Positions 21,935-33,960 of a stretch of DNA of 64,000 nt are shown here, piece by piece. The DNA lies in NCBI GenBank assembly GCA_038373885.1, contig JAWZYV010018267.1:186001-250000 (forward strand), given 5' to 3'. The DNA comes from Cheiracanthium punctorium. Taxonomy: Eukaryota > Arthropoda > Arachnida > Araneae > Cheiracanthiidae. The position numbers and the translations under genes were made by a program. Position 1 is the stretch's first letter, and every line of letters starts with the position of its first letter. The notes below the pieces were generated by a model. It did not search any database, had not been told where the DNA came from, and saw only the letters and a list, made by a program, of their open reading frames with translations.

Positions 21935-24063
21935 CCTACGAATTCTTAAAATCATGTTGCGCCCCTCCCTCACGTAAGGGACGGATGAGAGATTTTTTTT
22001 ACTATTTTAATTTGCTGATATATATATAAGACTCCAATAATTACCATCAAATTTATATTTTTTAAGTATGTTAAAATGTTTCACGATGTCATTTTGAAGC
22101 TTTCAAAGCTGTATAAGTAGAAAATAATGTGCAAGAGATATTTTTGTTAAAAATCTCTCACCCCTCCTTAATTTCCCCATCATGCATATATCAGCCTAAA
22201 AATAGCGTAAATGAATTGAAAAGATCTCAAAACGTCTAAATACATCAACATTTCAAAGTCGATTTTTTTATGATTACAATACATTCCTTACATGGTACAT
22301 GATCGGAAAGTGAAAATCGGCATCATCTTAAGAAATATGTTTGTTATAAGGAAGAAAATAGCTATTGCTTCTCGATATCAAAATTATATTGATCATACGG
22401 AGAAAAAAAAAATGTGAAATAACATAAAGTACCAGAAAATATAATTACCACGATCATTTAAATTTTGTTTCTGCTTACAGATAGTACTTTTCCAGTTCCG
22501 CATCGAACGTATCATGATCCGTTTGTTCAAACTAACGTTTACTGAAGATTCTAGTCAGAATTTCGTATGGAGCACGCCCTCTTTTGGAATCGTAATCAAA
22601 CGTAATTTCACTCACTGGTATCCCTTTCATGCCTTAAAAATGCGAGGTGTAAATGATCTGTTTATAAAATAGCTCAATACCCTTGTGACAAATATGGTGG
22701 TTCCTTTATGAAGAAACACCTAAAATGAATAGTTTGTAAGTACGTTTGAGCCGTTCAAGTCAAAAACTAAAATTCAAAATCTTTCATATCCCGTTGCCAG
22801 TTATCTTTCTCAAATTTTCGACAGTTAGGCATGGTTATAATAGCTTTAAAAATACCACCCAACAAATGCTTTTATCCTTTGTGTCTCACTGACTTACATC
22901 TACGGGAATCAGAAATGCTCTAAAAAAGCAGGTCATTAATATCACAATATGTGCTTTAACTGCTTTAGGAGTTTTAGCCTCTAAAGTAATTGAGCACCCA
23001 AGATAAAACAAAAGTTTCTAAATGTAAATAAGGCATTTTCGAATTGCGTGTTAAATTTCACATTAAGTACATAAGAATACCTCTAATGTTTAGTGTTTTC
23101 ATGTTCTTACAAGCCTACAGGAGAGCATCTGCCTACGGAAGGGGAAAGTACCTCTAAAATGAATGAAAATAAATCTATTTGTATAATGCATTTTGGAAGG
23201 TATAAACGTAACAAAACTGATTACATTACAAAGCACAGTTATATTCTGAATGTACGAAAAAATGACACCATGAAAAAAAGCCCCCCCCCTTTCATAGAAT
23301 TATAATTTTCATTGTATTGCACTCCTTTAAAAAAAAAAATCCACATAAAATAATAAACACATTATCATTTGTAAATGGATTTCCACAATAGTTATCAAGT
23401 ATTAAACTTTACTTTTTAAACAGCTGAATGTTTGAACAAAAAAAAAACTGTTTCTTTTAGATTCTGTTTTCCTTAGGACTAGCGGCTCGGAGAATATTTG
23501 CAAATATAGTTCAAATCAAAATTTAAAGGACCCTAAATGAGATTCCGTCACATTCACTTTGATAAAGTATCCATACTGCAATATCGATGATGAATGCAGT
23601 ATGCTAATCGTTATTTCGCACATTTTTCTCCGTAGAGAAATTTTATCCATATCTAGAGTAAATAAGACAATAAAAAAGAGATTTCACAATAAAAAATTTA
23701 TACGGTGTCAGACATTTACAGTAAAAAGAAAGAGGAGGAAAACGCAAGCAACATTTTTAGTTCTAATTGAAGTATGAATAAAATAAAGGTAGCGTTTTAC
23801 TTTGATAAATTTCGTTACTAGACCTAAATATAATTAACTGCATTAACCCTTTAAGGTACGATGGTCGCGCCGTGAAACCGTCAAATTCCTGCGCTGATGG
23901 CAACGGCTGCAATTTATCACCTTTGGACAATATAATCAGTCGTTCTTTATTAATGTGAAAATGGTTGTGCTTCAGGGTTCATCTGTACTTTAAAGTTAAA
24001 CTGAGGCTCTGGAAACTCAAATAATACAATCCTTGGTTTCACTCTATATTAACCCCCTAACGG
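21935..24063. other. Intergenic sequence holding one half of a dispersed direct repeat
   Basis: Around 22900-23080 the sequence resembles 43230-43450 in the same orientation: GGTCATTAATATC / GGTCATTAACATC and AGTACATAAGAATAC / AAGCACATAAGAATAC. No gene was found. A poly-C run lies at 23281-23290. Confidence 0.45.
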
Positions 24064-24225
24064 CAGAGCTGCCAAGTCTCCGGCTTTTTTCGAGAGATTT
24101 CCCACCACAATTTTTAGACAGTTTTATACTGGATTAAATATTTGGACTTATTTTAAGCATAAATTTGTAAGTAAAAATTAGTGGTGGGAAATCTCCTAAA
24201 AAAAGCCGGAGACTTGGCAGCTCTG
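24064..24225. mobile_element. MITE family B, copy B3, with 8-bp target duplication
   Basis: Hairpin ends CAGAGCTGCCAAGTCTCCGG and CCGGAGACTTGGCAGCTCTG pair perfectly over 20 bp, and the inner GAGATTTCCCACCACAATTT block pairs with AGTGGTGGGAAATCTC. CCTAACGG occurs exactly at 24056-24063 and 24226-24233. An 8-bp duplication is the hAT signature, so this copy argues that family B is mobilised by a hAT-type transposase. Confidence 0.88.
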
Positions 24226-24233
24226 CCTAACGG

Positions 24234-25713
24234 TCGTATTATTTTCAAGAAAACGGCAATAAAAGCACCTAACTTTTGTTTAAATAATATTGTATAAAAA
24301 TAAGGTTTCGGACATTTTCACATTAAAAAAAGTCCAAACATAAGAATTGAAACGCTTTATCTTTCACGCGCATAGGCTTTTAACTCTCCAGCCCGGAAAT
24401 ATCACGCGAGCGAGACTGGAGAATTTAAAGACTTATACACATCAAAATTTCCTGACATAATAAATGTTGAAGAAAAAGTCGCTGGAGGGTTACTATTTAA
24501 ATCCTCTAAGAGTGTTCCGTTGAATATTAAAAAGATTGAAGCAGCGTATCCTAAAAACTAAATGTATACAATATTTTCTTTTCCGATTGAAGTAGTTTAT
24601 GAAAGCCTAAAATAACAATTTTCTTCTCGAAACACACTTTCTCATGTTCACTGTGAGCTATTAAATAAGATTTTAAAATTTATAAAGAATAATTTAGTGA
24701 AAAAATTCAAGTCAATGAAACTTGAAATCAGGCTTAAAATGTTTTCTTCTCTGGTAATGAGAAGAAAGTGTCATAGCTTGTTTTCAAAATTTTCATATTT
24801 TTTGTGTTACTGCAAAATCATTCCGATTTGAATTTTTACACGCTTACCTCTCAAATTTTATTATAAATTTTGTTCACGTTTTACACGAAGTGTAGCAATC
24901 GTTTTATATGCGAAGGATCATTTTAATTACGATTTTACGCCCAAAAATCTCCACCGATATCAAAGGATCATCCGTATTTTGCTTTAGATGAAAAAGAGGA
25001 GATTTAAATATCATTAAGCAGCATTACTGTATAATCATTTGCGAAAGAGATATTTTAACGTCAGAAATACGGAAACGAAGAATCATTTTCTAGTACTCTC
25101 GTAAATAAATGCAATCAACTTCAGATGAAAGATATCTTAGAAAGATTGGACGTTTATTGTTAAATTCTGTTTCTCAGGATTTAAAGATACGGTCGTGTAT
25201 TCTCGTTGAAGTACATTTTTTCAGAATAAAATATGCGTATTGGAGGCTTTTGAAGAATCATTTGAAACAGGAAAATGCAGATATTTTAGTCTTTATTTAC
25301 ATCATGAAACCATATTAAAGTTGAATGTCCTTTTATCGCATATATTCGGATTCTAAAAAGATTGAAGGGTTAGCTGACAAACAACATAAATAAGACGAAA
25401 GCATCTATCTAAAGCCTTAAAAGGCAAAGTTTTGAAACAACTGCAAATAAAGTTTATGTTAAAAGTATTCATAATAATCGTTTTAGCATCTATTAGCTTT
25501 TTCCCAAAAACGTATCTTCTATAATTCGCAGTCTAAAATACCAACATTAAAAAGCATTTAAAAAATTATTCTTTCAACGAGATTTTCTTTTTCGTAAGCT
25601 TAACTAGATACTTTATCAAAATGTACTTTTCTTGCTGTACAAGTTATTGAATCCTTTCAATGCTTAGCAGTGCCCATACACTCTTCTCGTTTTAAAGTTT
25701 AAATGATTAATTA
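24234..25713. other. Intergenic sequence, second block of the dispersed repeat
   Basis: 24960-25210 resembles 44430-44670 (GAGGAGATTTAAAT / AAGGAGATTTAAAT and the CGGAAACGAAGAATCATT / GGGAACGAAAGATCATT pair). No gene recognised. Confidence 0.45.
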
Positions 25714-25960
25714 CTCTCTTAAAAATTTAGAGTGACATTGTCACTCTTACAAAAAGTCACCGGCAAATGATCCCAGATAGAGTGAGAAAACTGCATTATG
25801 ACTCTTCATCGATAGGATTCTGTCACCCTAACTGCAAGAGTGAGACAATGTCACTCTTAGAGTAAGGGTGAAGGCGCTATCTGCTCACTCTAGTGAGAGA
25901 GTCACCACATTTCCCATGATGCGTTCACTTCAGCAGGAGTGAGTGCGTTGCTTCCATACT
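25714..25960. repeat. Left subterminal TCACTCTT array
   Basis: In under 250 bp there are about ten GAGTGA/TCACTC units in both orientations: TTAGAGTGACATTGTCACTC, AGAGTGAGAAAACTG, GCAAGAGTGAGACAATGTCA, CTCACTCTAGTGAGAGAGTC and CAGGAGTGAGTGCG. Several are paired head to head and can form small hairpins, as transposase-binding sites at the ends of large elements often do. Confidence 0.75.
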
Positions 25961-26048
25961 CAAACGACGCCATATTGGAATTGGACTGCAGTTGCGAAGT
26001 ACCAACTGCATACAAGTAATGGAATACTTTTAGCTAACACAAGTAAGT
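25950..26048 (+). promoter_or_regulatory. Possible transcription start with 5' splice donor
   Basis: Directly inside the left array, ACGACGCCATATTGG resembles a YY1-type initiator site (consensus around CGCCATNTTG). Some 80 bp later AACACAA is followed by GTAAGTAAAA at 26043, a strong splice donor. Together they suggest a short non-coding first exon for a gene inside the large element. This is inferred from motifs only. Confidence 0.35.
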
Positions 26049-27169
26049 AAAACCTTATAACTTTTCAATTATTGTAAATGTTAGTTTAAAATTTGATAAT
26101 TCACAACATATAAGATACATTGATTCAGTGTCGGATCCATTAGGACTCCAGCTCTTCCGACAGACATTGCTTTGGTTAGGGTTAACATTTTGCTTTACTA
26201 TACATTTTGTTTTTAAGACTTAAACAAGCCTGCTTCTTTTAATTTTATACCCTTCCGAGAAATTGATCTTTGGATCCGCCTCTATACTTGATCGTAGTAT
26301 GTTATTTATGCTTATATAGCTGAAATCTTGCATTCGTTTTTTGTTTCTGTATATAATATTTGAGCATGTTTTGATGCGTGTTTGTAAATCGGTGGTGCAG
26401 TCAGGATTTTATTTCGGGGGTGGAGAGGGCTCTAACCTGTGTATCAAATTGTAAGCAAGGTGTTTCAACTGTAGCCTCAGTATCAAATTTTAAACTAAGT
26501 AAAGGGTCAGATTTTTAGGAAGGATACGCGCCTGTTGCAAATAGTATAAACAAAATTTTAAATCAAAAGCAGAAAATAATGATCAATTATATATTGTATG
26601 CAATTTATATTGAAATAAATTACAAACGTGGGAAAAAAAATATTTTGTGATTAAATTTCAATATGTCTATGTGCATCACTTTATCTTATTGCACACTCTA
26701 GCACAGATTCACGCTTAGACTATACATATATACGTTGTTAGATCAAAATAACCGCTCTGTTGTTGTGGTGTAATATTTCCCTCTCCACTTTTTACACATA
26801 CACAAACCTCTCTCTCATATGGTAAAGTGGATAATTTACGATCGAACACCCCAGATGGCCTCAGGAAAGTCCACTTTTAAATCAGGGAAACCAGCTGAAA
26901 GTAGCAGGTGATTCAGAATGTGTGAGCTTTCATTAGTAGTACGAAAAACACAAGGGATAATATGCTGGTAAACTGATTCAACGCGGAAAAAAAGTTATTG
27001 TTTTTGGTGTTAAATGCGAGATTTTTGGAATTGAAAAGTTTGTATACTGTTTAAGGATAATTCAATAGTATAGTAACGGATAAGTTTAATATTACTGGTA
27101 ATAAAGGTAAGTGTTACAATATTAAATTTAGTAATACAGTATTAATTTTAGAGCCTTGCAGATTTTGGT

Positions 27170-27900
27170 TTGGTAGATTTTATGTCTTCTGTTGTGTATC
27201 AATATTGGTAAATAAAATTCTCAAATTGGTAAAACTTACCTTTTAGCCTAGATACCAATTCAAAATAATGCTAATTTTTTTCTATTGAATTTAATTAACA
27301 TATGAAATATATCCACAATATTGGCTATATACTGGAAATGTTTCTGAAGTAATTCCATTACTGATAAAGTTTTTAATAGTAGCAAGTTAGTAGTTAGCCC
27401 AAATATCTTTACAATGTGTTCACAATATTAAGTAAAAATTCGAAATATTTATAATGTATTCTTAATATTGACAAGTAATTTTTAAAAATATTTTTATACC
27501 ATTTTATTATTTTTCTAATGCTAATATACTCAATCCTTCACATTGTTATTATATTGGAAATAAAAACTAATATTGGTAAAAATTAGCAACATTTATCCAT
27601 TATATTGTCCATGTTAATGAATTAAATTAAATATATTTAAAATGTATCCACACAGTATTGTGTGTATATTATAAATTTCCCTCATATTGTACTAACAAAT
27701 ATTTTTAATGTGTCAGCATCTTAATATAACAGTAATGGTGAATTAAGACTGTTTATCTACTGTACATTATTTCAAAATTTAAAATCTGATAAATAATTTT
27801 AGGTGCATTTATGTACAAATTGCTGAAAAATATATTTTAATAATTAAGTCAAATACTACTGAAAATCCTGTGATGATAAGACCATGATTATCACAGGAGC
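27170..27900. repeat. Left module 1, AATATTGG-rich (direct copy of 28930-29693)
   Basis: About 0.7 kb that recurs ~1.8 kb downstream in the same orientation. Ordered shared blocks include GGTAAATAAA, TTCAAAATAAT, TCTGAAGTA, AGCAAGTTA, TTAGCCCA, CCTAATATTGACAAGTAATT, TAAAATGTATCCACA and CTGATTATCA/ATGATTATCA. The front of the module also resembles the exon-like block at 28880, so the duplication may include an exon. Confidence 0.7.
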
Positions 27901-28573
27901 AAGGAGGGCACATGGCCCAGACACCCCATTTTAAGGGGTCCTTAAATTTTTTCAGAATATGAATTTAGTTTATTAAATTTTCATTCTAAGATACTAAAGC
28001 CTGGTTTTTTTTTCTAAAAGTTGGATGTGTGTGTGGCAAAATAGATCCCAAATGGATGAGCCGATTTTAATGTAGTTTGTTTTATTTTAAAGATGGTATA
28101 ATCAGAACGGTTCTTCATTGTATTTGATAATATTCACTTCATCTATTCCCCTTAAATAAAGCTTACTTTACACTTGTTCAGTCTAAGACAATTCAAATAA
28201 TATTGTTGACATTCAATTAATTTTGATTGCTGAATTATTTCTGTAATGTTATGGAAAAAGCCATGCTTTGAGTTGCATTTTTTTAAGACTTCATTTTTAA
28301 TAAAGGTTATTTCACATATTGCATAGGAAATGTTCATAAACTTAAAATTTATCTAGCATATTTCATTTTAAATTCATTTAATCAGAACATATCTTTGCAG
28401 ATTGAAAAAACATACTTAAGTGGGGGGGGGGGGAGTGAGTTTGGCTTAGGGACGTATCTAAACCTTAAAAATTTCAAGCTGAACTTTCAAAATTACCCAC
28501 GAATATGTAATTTTCTCCATTTCTTATGTTTACTTATTTCGAGGGTGGCTGAAGCCCCACCAGTCACCCTCTG

Positions 28574-28755
28574 GCCAAGGACGTACCCAGGAAGGGGGGT
28601 GGGGGTCTGTAACACCTCCGAAATTTCAGTTTTTATTAACAAAGCAATAATGGTGAAGTCTTTTTGTGAAAATTTCTGCCTTTTTCATCGTTTGGACCCC
28701 CTCCGAAATTTTTGGACACTCCCAGAATTTTTTTTGGGGTATGTCCCTGCCCCTG
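28574..28755 (-). mobile_element. Short element J1
   Basis: The left end AAGGACGTACCCAGGAAGG and the inverted right end CAGGGGCAGGGACATACCCC enclose an interior that is the reverse complement of J2: GTGAAAATTTCTGCCTTTTT here, AAAGGCAGAATTTTTCAC there. Both copies share strong G or C runs near the ends. It is non-coding. Confidence 0.65.
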
Positions 28756-28879
28756 CTCTCCTCTCCTAGGGGGGGAGCAAGTTCCCTACCTTGAGCCCCC
28801 CCCCCTTATGGGTGCCCATATCATTAATGTTATATTTTTCAAGTATTTAATATTATTCTGTGGTTTTCTGAACTTGCAG

Positions 28880-31800
28880 GTAGCAGAACAGATTTCATTA
28901 TTTATTGACATTGTTGAGAAAGCAGACAGCATGGATTTCAGAGTTTGGGTCTTCTACTGGGTATCATTAAGGGTAAATAAATTTATGATATTGGTAAAAT
29001 TTACTTAAAAATTCAAAATAATTTTAATCCTTTTTCTACTGAATTTAAATGAAATGTATCTGCAATATTGCCTATATTTTGGAAGTAGTTCTGAAGTAGT
29101 TCCATTACCAATAAACTTTCAAATAGCACCTCACAGGATTGTAAAACATTGAAAACCCAAACCAGTATTTTTACATAGCAGCAAGTTAATATTTAGCCCA
29201 GATGTATTTAAAATGTATACACAATATTAGGTAAACATTGGTAATATTTCTAATGTATTCCTAATATTGACAAGTAATTAATTTTATAGTATTTTTATTT
29301 TTTCATGTTCATATACTTAATTATTCAATATTATCATTAAATTGGAAATAAATACTAATGTAAATTGTAGCAAATTAATATTTACCCATTATATTGTCAA
29401 TCTTAATGAATTTAAATTAAATTTATTTAAAATGTATCCACAATATTGGGTGTATATTTCAAATATTCCTCATATATATTGCACAAGTATATATTTTTGA
29501 TATGTTAGCATCTTAATATATTATTACTTGCGAATTATCACTGTTTATCTGTTACACATTATTTTTGCATTTAAAATCTGAAATAATTTTAAATGCATTC
29601 ATATACAAATTTCTGAAAAATATATCTTAATAAATAAGTCAAATATTACTGAAAAATTTAATGTAATATGATTGTTCCCTGATTATCATGGGCAAACGGG
29701 TAAATACTGTGGAAAATACAGAAAGACAATTGTCAGAGTCGGTGAAGAAACAAAATGTAAGGGGGCCCCCATTTAGACCCATACTTCTGACTCAAGCGAC
29801 TTTATGTCATAATTGCTGCCTGGATTTGAGATGGGGGGGGGGGGGACTGAAGCCCTATAGCCACTCATCCCATTACCCCTCGATCTACCACCGAATCATT
29901 TGTTCTTGTGATAATGTTTAAATGTAAATTTTAACTGAAGACTCCTACCTTGGGTGGTCATTAGTTAAATATATATAAATTGATAATAAATGAATATTCA
30001 TATAAATTGGTTGCTTTAGAAAACGAAACTTTTAGAATGTTTTTTATGTACTGAATACTCATTTTCTTGAAATATAGGAGAGTTAATAACAGCGATGACT
30101 GGGTGATTTTTCACGAACCTTTGATAAGGGTGAATACTACTTTGGATGTCTTTAGATATAAGTATGTATTTATTTTTAATTATTTACTGTTTCAGTGTAT
30201 TTTTAAATTTGGGAGTTAATTTTATATTCATATCATATGTTATAAATGTTCCTTATACACATGTCTGTGTGAATTTTATATTATTATTATTATTTGCATT
30301 GCAAAGCATCCCATTTTAGAAGAATGTATATCTTAAGCACTGAATCAGATGGGTAGTAGATTTCTCACAAAAATTGTGTTTCATTAAGTGTCTCACTGAG
30401 TAGAAACAAAATGTTTCAATCAAGTTATTATTATTATTTTTTTTTTTTACAAGAAATAATGCAATTTCTGAACAGGTTTTAAAAGAATTCAACTATGTCA
30501 GAATTTCTTCTATGTCAGAATAAAAACTTAGTCAGAAATTTGAAAATTCAGAATTTCTCTTCACAAGCTGTATTTATGGCAATACAAATGGTTAATTTAT
30601 AGAAGTGAAATACTCAGAGAAAAATTTATAACATATTGTATTGTCCAAAATAGAGGGAGAATTAGCCATCAGATACAGTTTCCACTTTCGTGAATTTCTC
30701 CCTAAAAATGGGATAAGACCTGCAGTTTTGTTGTTCTATAAAAGTTCATCATGCTGTCTATGAAGAAGCATTCTGAATTATACCGAGTTTTTGAGAAGCC
30801 TGTCTTTAAAGCTTGCAGAGCCAAGTGATGAATAAAATATGTTACAAGAAAAACTGATTGATTTTGGCTGTTTATCACTTTATTATCTTTTTATTTTCTA
30901 GTACTCTGAACTGGTCCTGTGGAAAACCATTGAATTTTTGTCATTGGCATGCTGTAAAAGAGAAGAAACTATTGGCATTATAAGTGGTATTCATATTTTT
31001 GTTTTATTTGTTTATTTATTCTTTAAATGTTCTTAATTACTAGTTCAAAGTCTGCATACTTTTGATCTCTGCGGTCTAATTTTTTCAAAGCTTGTATCGC
31101 ATAATTTCATAATTGTCAATAACTTTTTTTTTTTTTTTTTTTTTGAGATGTTTACTTTTTTGTTTAGTTTATTTTTTTCTTATTTTCCAAATTGATTTAT
31201 ATGTTTTTTTTTTTAGTTTTTTTTCGCCTAAAGTGATGTTACTTTGGGGCAGTTAGTGACTATGTATTAAATTTTATAAATTTCGTGTAAATTGAGAAAG
31301 TTATTAGGGCTGTTCTTAAAAGAAAAAAAAGTATAACTTTTGGTAAAGTTACATCAATGAGTAAAACAATAAATATTTATACAGTAAAATTCAATGTGGT
31401 ATTCTTTATTAAAGCATTTGACCCAGGCAACTCTTTAGTATATCATTTTATGTTATGCTATATTCTGTCATTTATTTAATCTCTATTATATGTAAATTTT
31501 TTATGTCAAGTTGCATATTTGACACCAAGTTAATAAATTGCTTGCAAAATCAAGTCTTATTTGCAACATTTTATGAAGTAACAATGAAATAAAGTATAAA
31601 AATCAATTTTTAGTCACTTCAGATTAATTTTTTTAACTCTGCACCCTCACTACCTCTTAAAAATATGTTGTAAGTAAAACCTTGAAACTCCTGTAACTTT
31701 TATTATTATTATTATTATTATTAATGTTGTCACTGCTGTTGTTGTTTAAAATGTAAACTGTAAAATGCTACTTTCAGAGATGAGATTTAAGAATTTAGTT

Positions 31801-33960
31801 TAATATTCAGACCTTTTTCAATGTTTATAAAGAATTCAGTTTTTTCATTTTTTTCAAAAATTTTCTGATTTTTCAGTAAGGCAAAATTGTATATAAGTAA
31901 GATAGATTTAGTATCAATAAAAATTAAAATATTTATTGCTCTTGAAATTCATAAGTATAGTTGCTCAAAAGTTGTTTGGACATTCTTTCAGACTTTTTTT
32001 CCTTTTTTGTTAATCTCATATCTGTACTTTGGTACAAACCAAATCGAAAACTAGCCTACCAGTTTTGACACCATATTACATGTACCACCATTAGTGGTAA
32101 AAACAGATGAAATATATTATTTTTTAATTTTACTAATACAATATGTAAATGTAAACTTTACTTCCTTAGTAAATTCAGATTTTTTAAGCCTGCAGTATTA
32201 ACAAAGTGCAATAACCTTGTCAGTGTTCACATGTTGTCATATGTATATTTGAATATTACTCAAAAATATCTTTAGTCTAGTTTTTAACTGACTTCAAGAA
32301 GATCTAGGTTATTAATTGGGGTCAGTACTCAGAGGTGTAGCAAGAATTTTCAGTGTCCGAGAACAAATTTGCATCACTTCTTGTTTACCAAAATGCGCTG
32401 GAAAAAGTTTTATATACAAATTGGTGCCTTTTGGATCCTATGCCCTGGGACAAATGTCCCCCTCTAGCTACACTTCTGAGCACTGAATCCTTGTAATTTA
32501 CCAGACTGGGTATGAAAAGTATTTTCAAACTTCCGTTTAATTATTTATTTCTTTTGTTTATCTTCCACATATAGATGTGATCTTTGCTAAGAATGTTGTT
32601 ATTTGATGATATTTTACTTGCTGTGCATGAAAAGTTTTTATTGCAAAGTTATCACTTTATTTTTTACTCAATTTTTGATGTACCTAAAATATATTACAAG
32701 TCCTGAATATTTTCTATTTTTTAATTGATTGTAATAATTTGCAAATTTAACTCACCAATAGTAAGTAATGTGTTTAATATTTATTTTGTCACTATTAGTT
32801 TGATGTTTGTTATTACGCACAGGTTACTGTGATTCAGGGATAATTTTATTCCAAATTGCTTTGATAAGGGATTTTCGCTTCAATACTGTCCCCAATTATT
32901 CTTTTCTGTGTTACCTCAGAGGATTTACCTCACAAAATAAAATTTTGTGAAGTAAATCCTACAATGTGTTCCTTACTTTTAATAAAGTATTTTGTGCTCT
33001 CAATCACTTTGCATATCAGTATATTCTAATATTAATAGAACATAGAGAACAGATTATTTTATAAAACAGTACAAGCATTTCTTATCTGTAAAATTAAAGT
33101 TTTTTTTCTTTTATTTTTTGCAGGTAAAAAAATAGATTTTTTTTTTTTTTTTGAGCTGCTATATTTAAGTTTTATTGCAGTTTTTTTTCCATTTGCTTTT
33201 ATGTTCAGTGGCAAAATTAAAATGTAAAAGGCAGCTTAAATTCTACATCTTTATTTTATTCATTTATTCATAATTTGTACAATTTTAACAGTAGGAACCC
33301 TGTTTCCCTTCCCTCTCTTACTCAGAAGGTTACAGTATATGTAAATGTTACTTGAAAGTATTTATTATTACCATACATAAATATGGTAATATGAAAAATG
33401 GTAATAAGAAAGTATTTATTATTACCATTTTTCGGTATGCTTTTGTGCTGTTCCAAAATTGTATTTAACCTGCTCCTAAAGGTGTTCCAAAATGTATGTA
33501 GATTTGCAGACTTTTTATTATAAAGTTATCCTCCGATTTTAGTGAAACTATAAACAAAATGTTTTCTGAATCAAATGAAAAGAACTGCTGACTTATTCCT
33601 CTGTAAATTCATCACCTAGTTGAAAGTGTTAAGCTGTGCTTTAGTTGGAGATTTAAATTTGACACTAATCCATGTACACACAAAACTAATTTTAACTAAT
33701 TTTATTTTGTATGTATTTAACATAGATCTAGTTTATGCTCTAGTATATTCTAGCTGCCAACTCTTTCTGATTTTGAGCCTTTCTTCAGTCTTATTCAAAT
33801 TATGGGGAGGGGGGAGGGTACCCTTTTTTTATTAGGATAGAATAGCAGTTATGTTTTAACTTTTAATTCTGTAATTACTTGTTGAAGTCATAATTTTTAT
33901 CTTCCAGATGCTGTTAGAAGAATCCCTGAATGTGAAATAGTATTGAAGTACTCATATTGA
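28880..33960 (+). CDS. Putative multi-exon gene inside the large element, function unknown
   Basis: Four blocks have acceptors, donors and open frames. (a) 28880-28972, after CTTGCAG and before GTAAAT, encodes VAEQISLFIDIVEKADSMDF and eleven more residues. (b) 30078-30129, after AAATATAG and before GTGAAT, reads RVNNSDDWVIFHEPLIR. (c) 30902-30986, after TTTTCTAG and before GTATTC, begins YSELVLWKTIEFLSLACCKR. (d) 33908-33960, after TTCCAG, reads AVRRIPECEIVLKYSY to TGA. Blocks b, c and d join in frame (phases 0 and 1), then reach a stop; a possible poly-A signal AATACA follows near 33996. Block a ends in phase 0 and cannot join b directly, so an exon is missing or one of the two is false. A further candidate block at 29688-29756 starts MGKRVNTVENTERQLSESVK and ends at GTAAGG. 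No domain recognised. Such chains can arise by chance in AT-rich DNA. Confidence 0.28.
28930..29693. repeat. Left module 2, AATATTGG-rich
   Basis: Second direct copy of the 27170-27900 module, starting within exon-like block (a). It carries a ~50-bp insertion around GAAAACCCAAACCAG. Both copies end near GATTATCA, after which the sequences diverge. Confidence 0.7.

Noticed and set aside
23281..23290. Poly-C run as a transposon end
   Set aside because: No inverted partner or target duplication nearby; simple sequence is the simpler reading.
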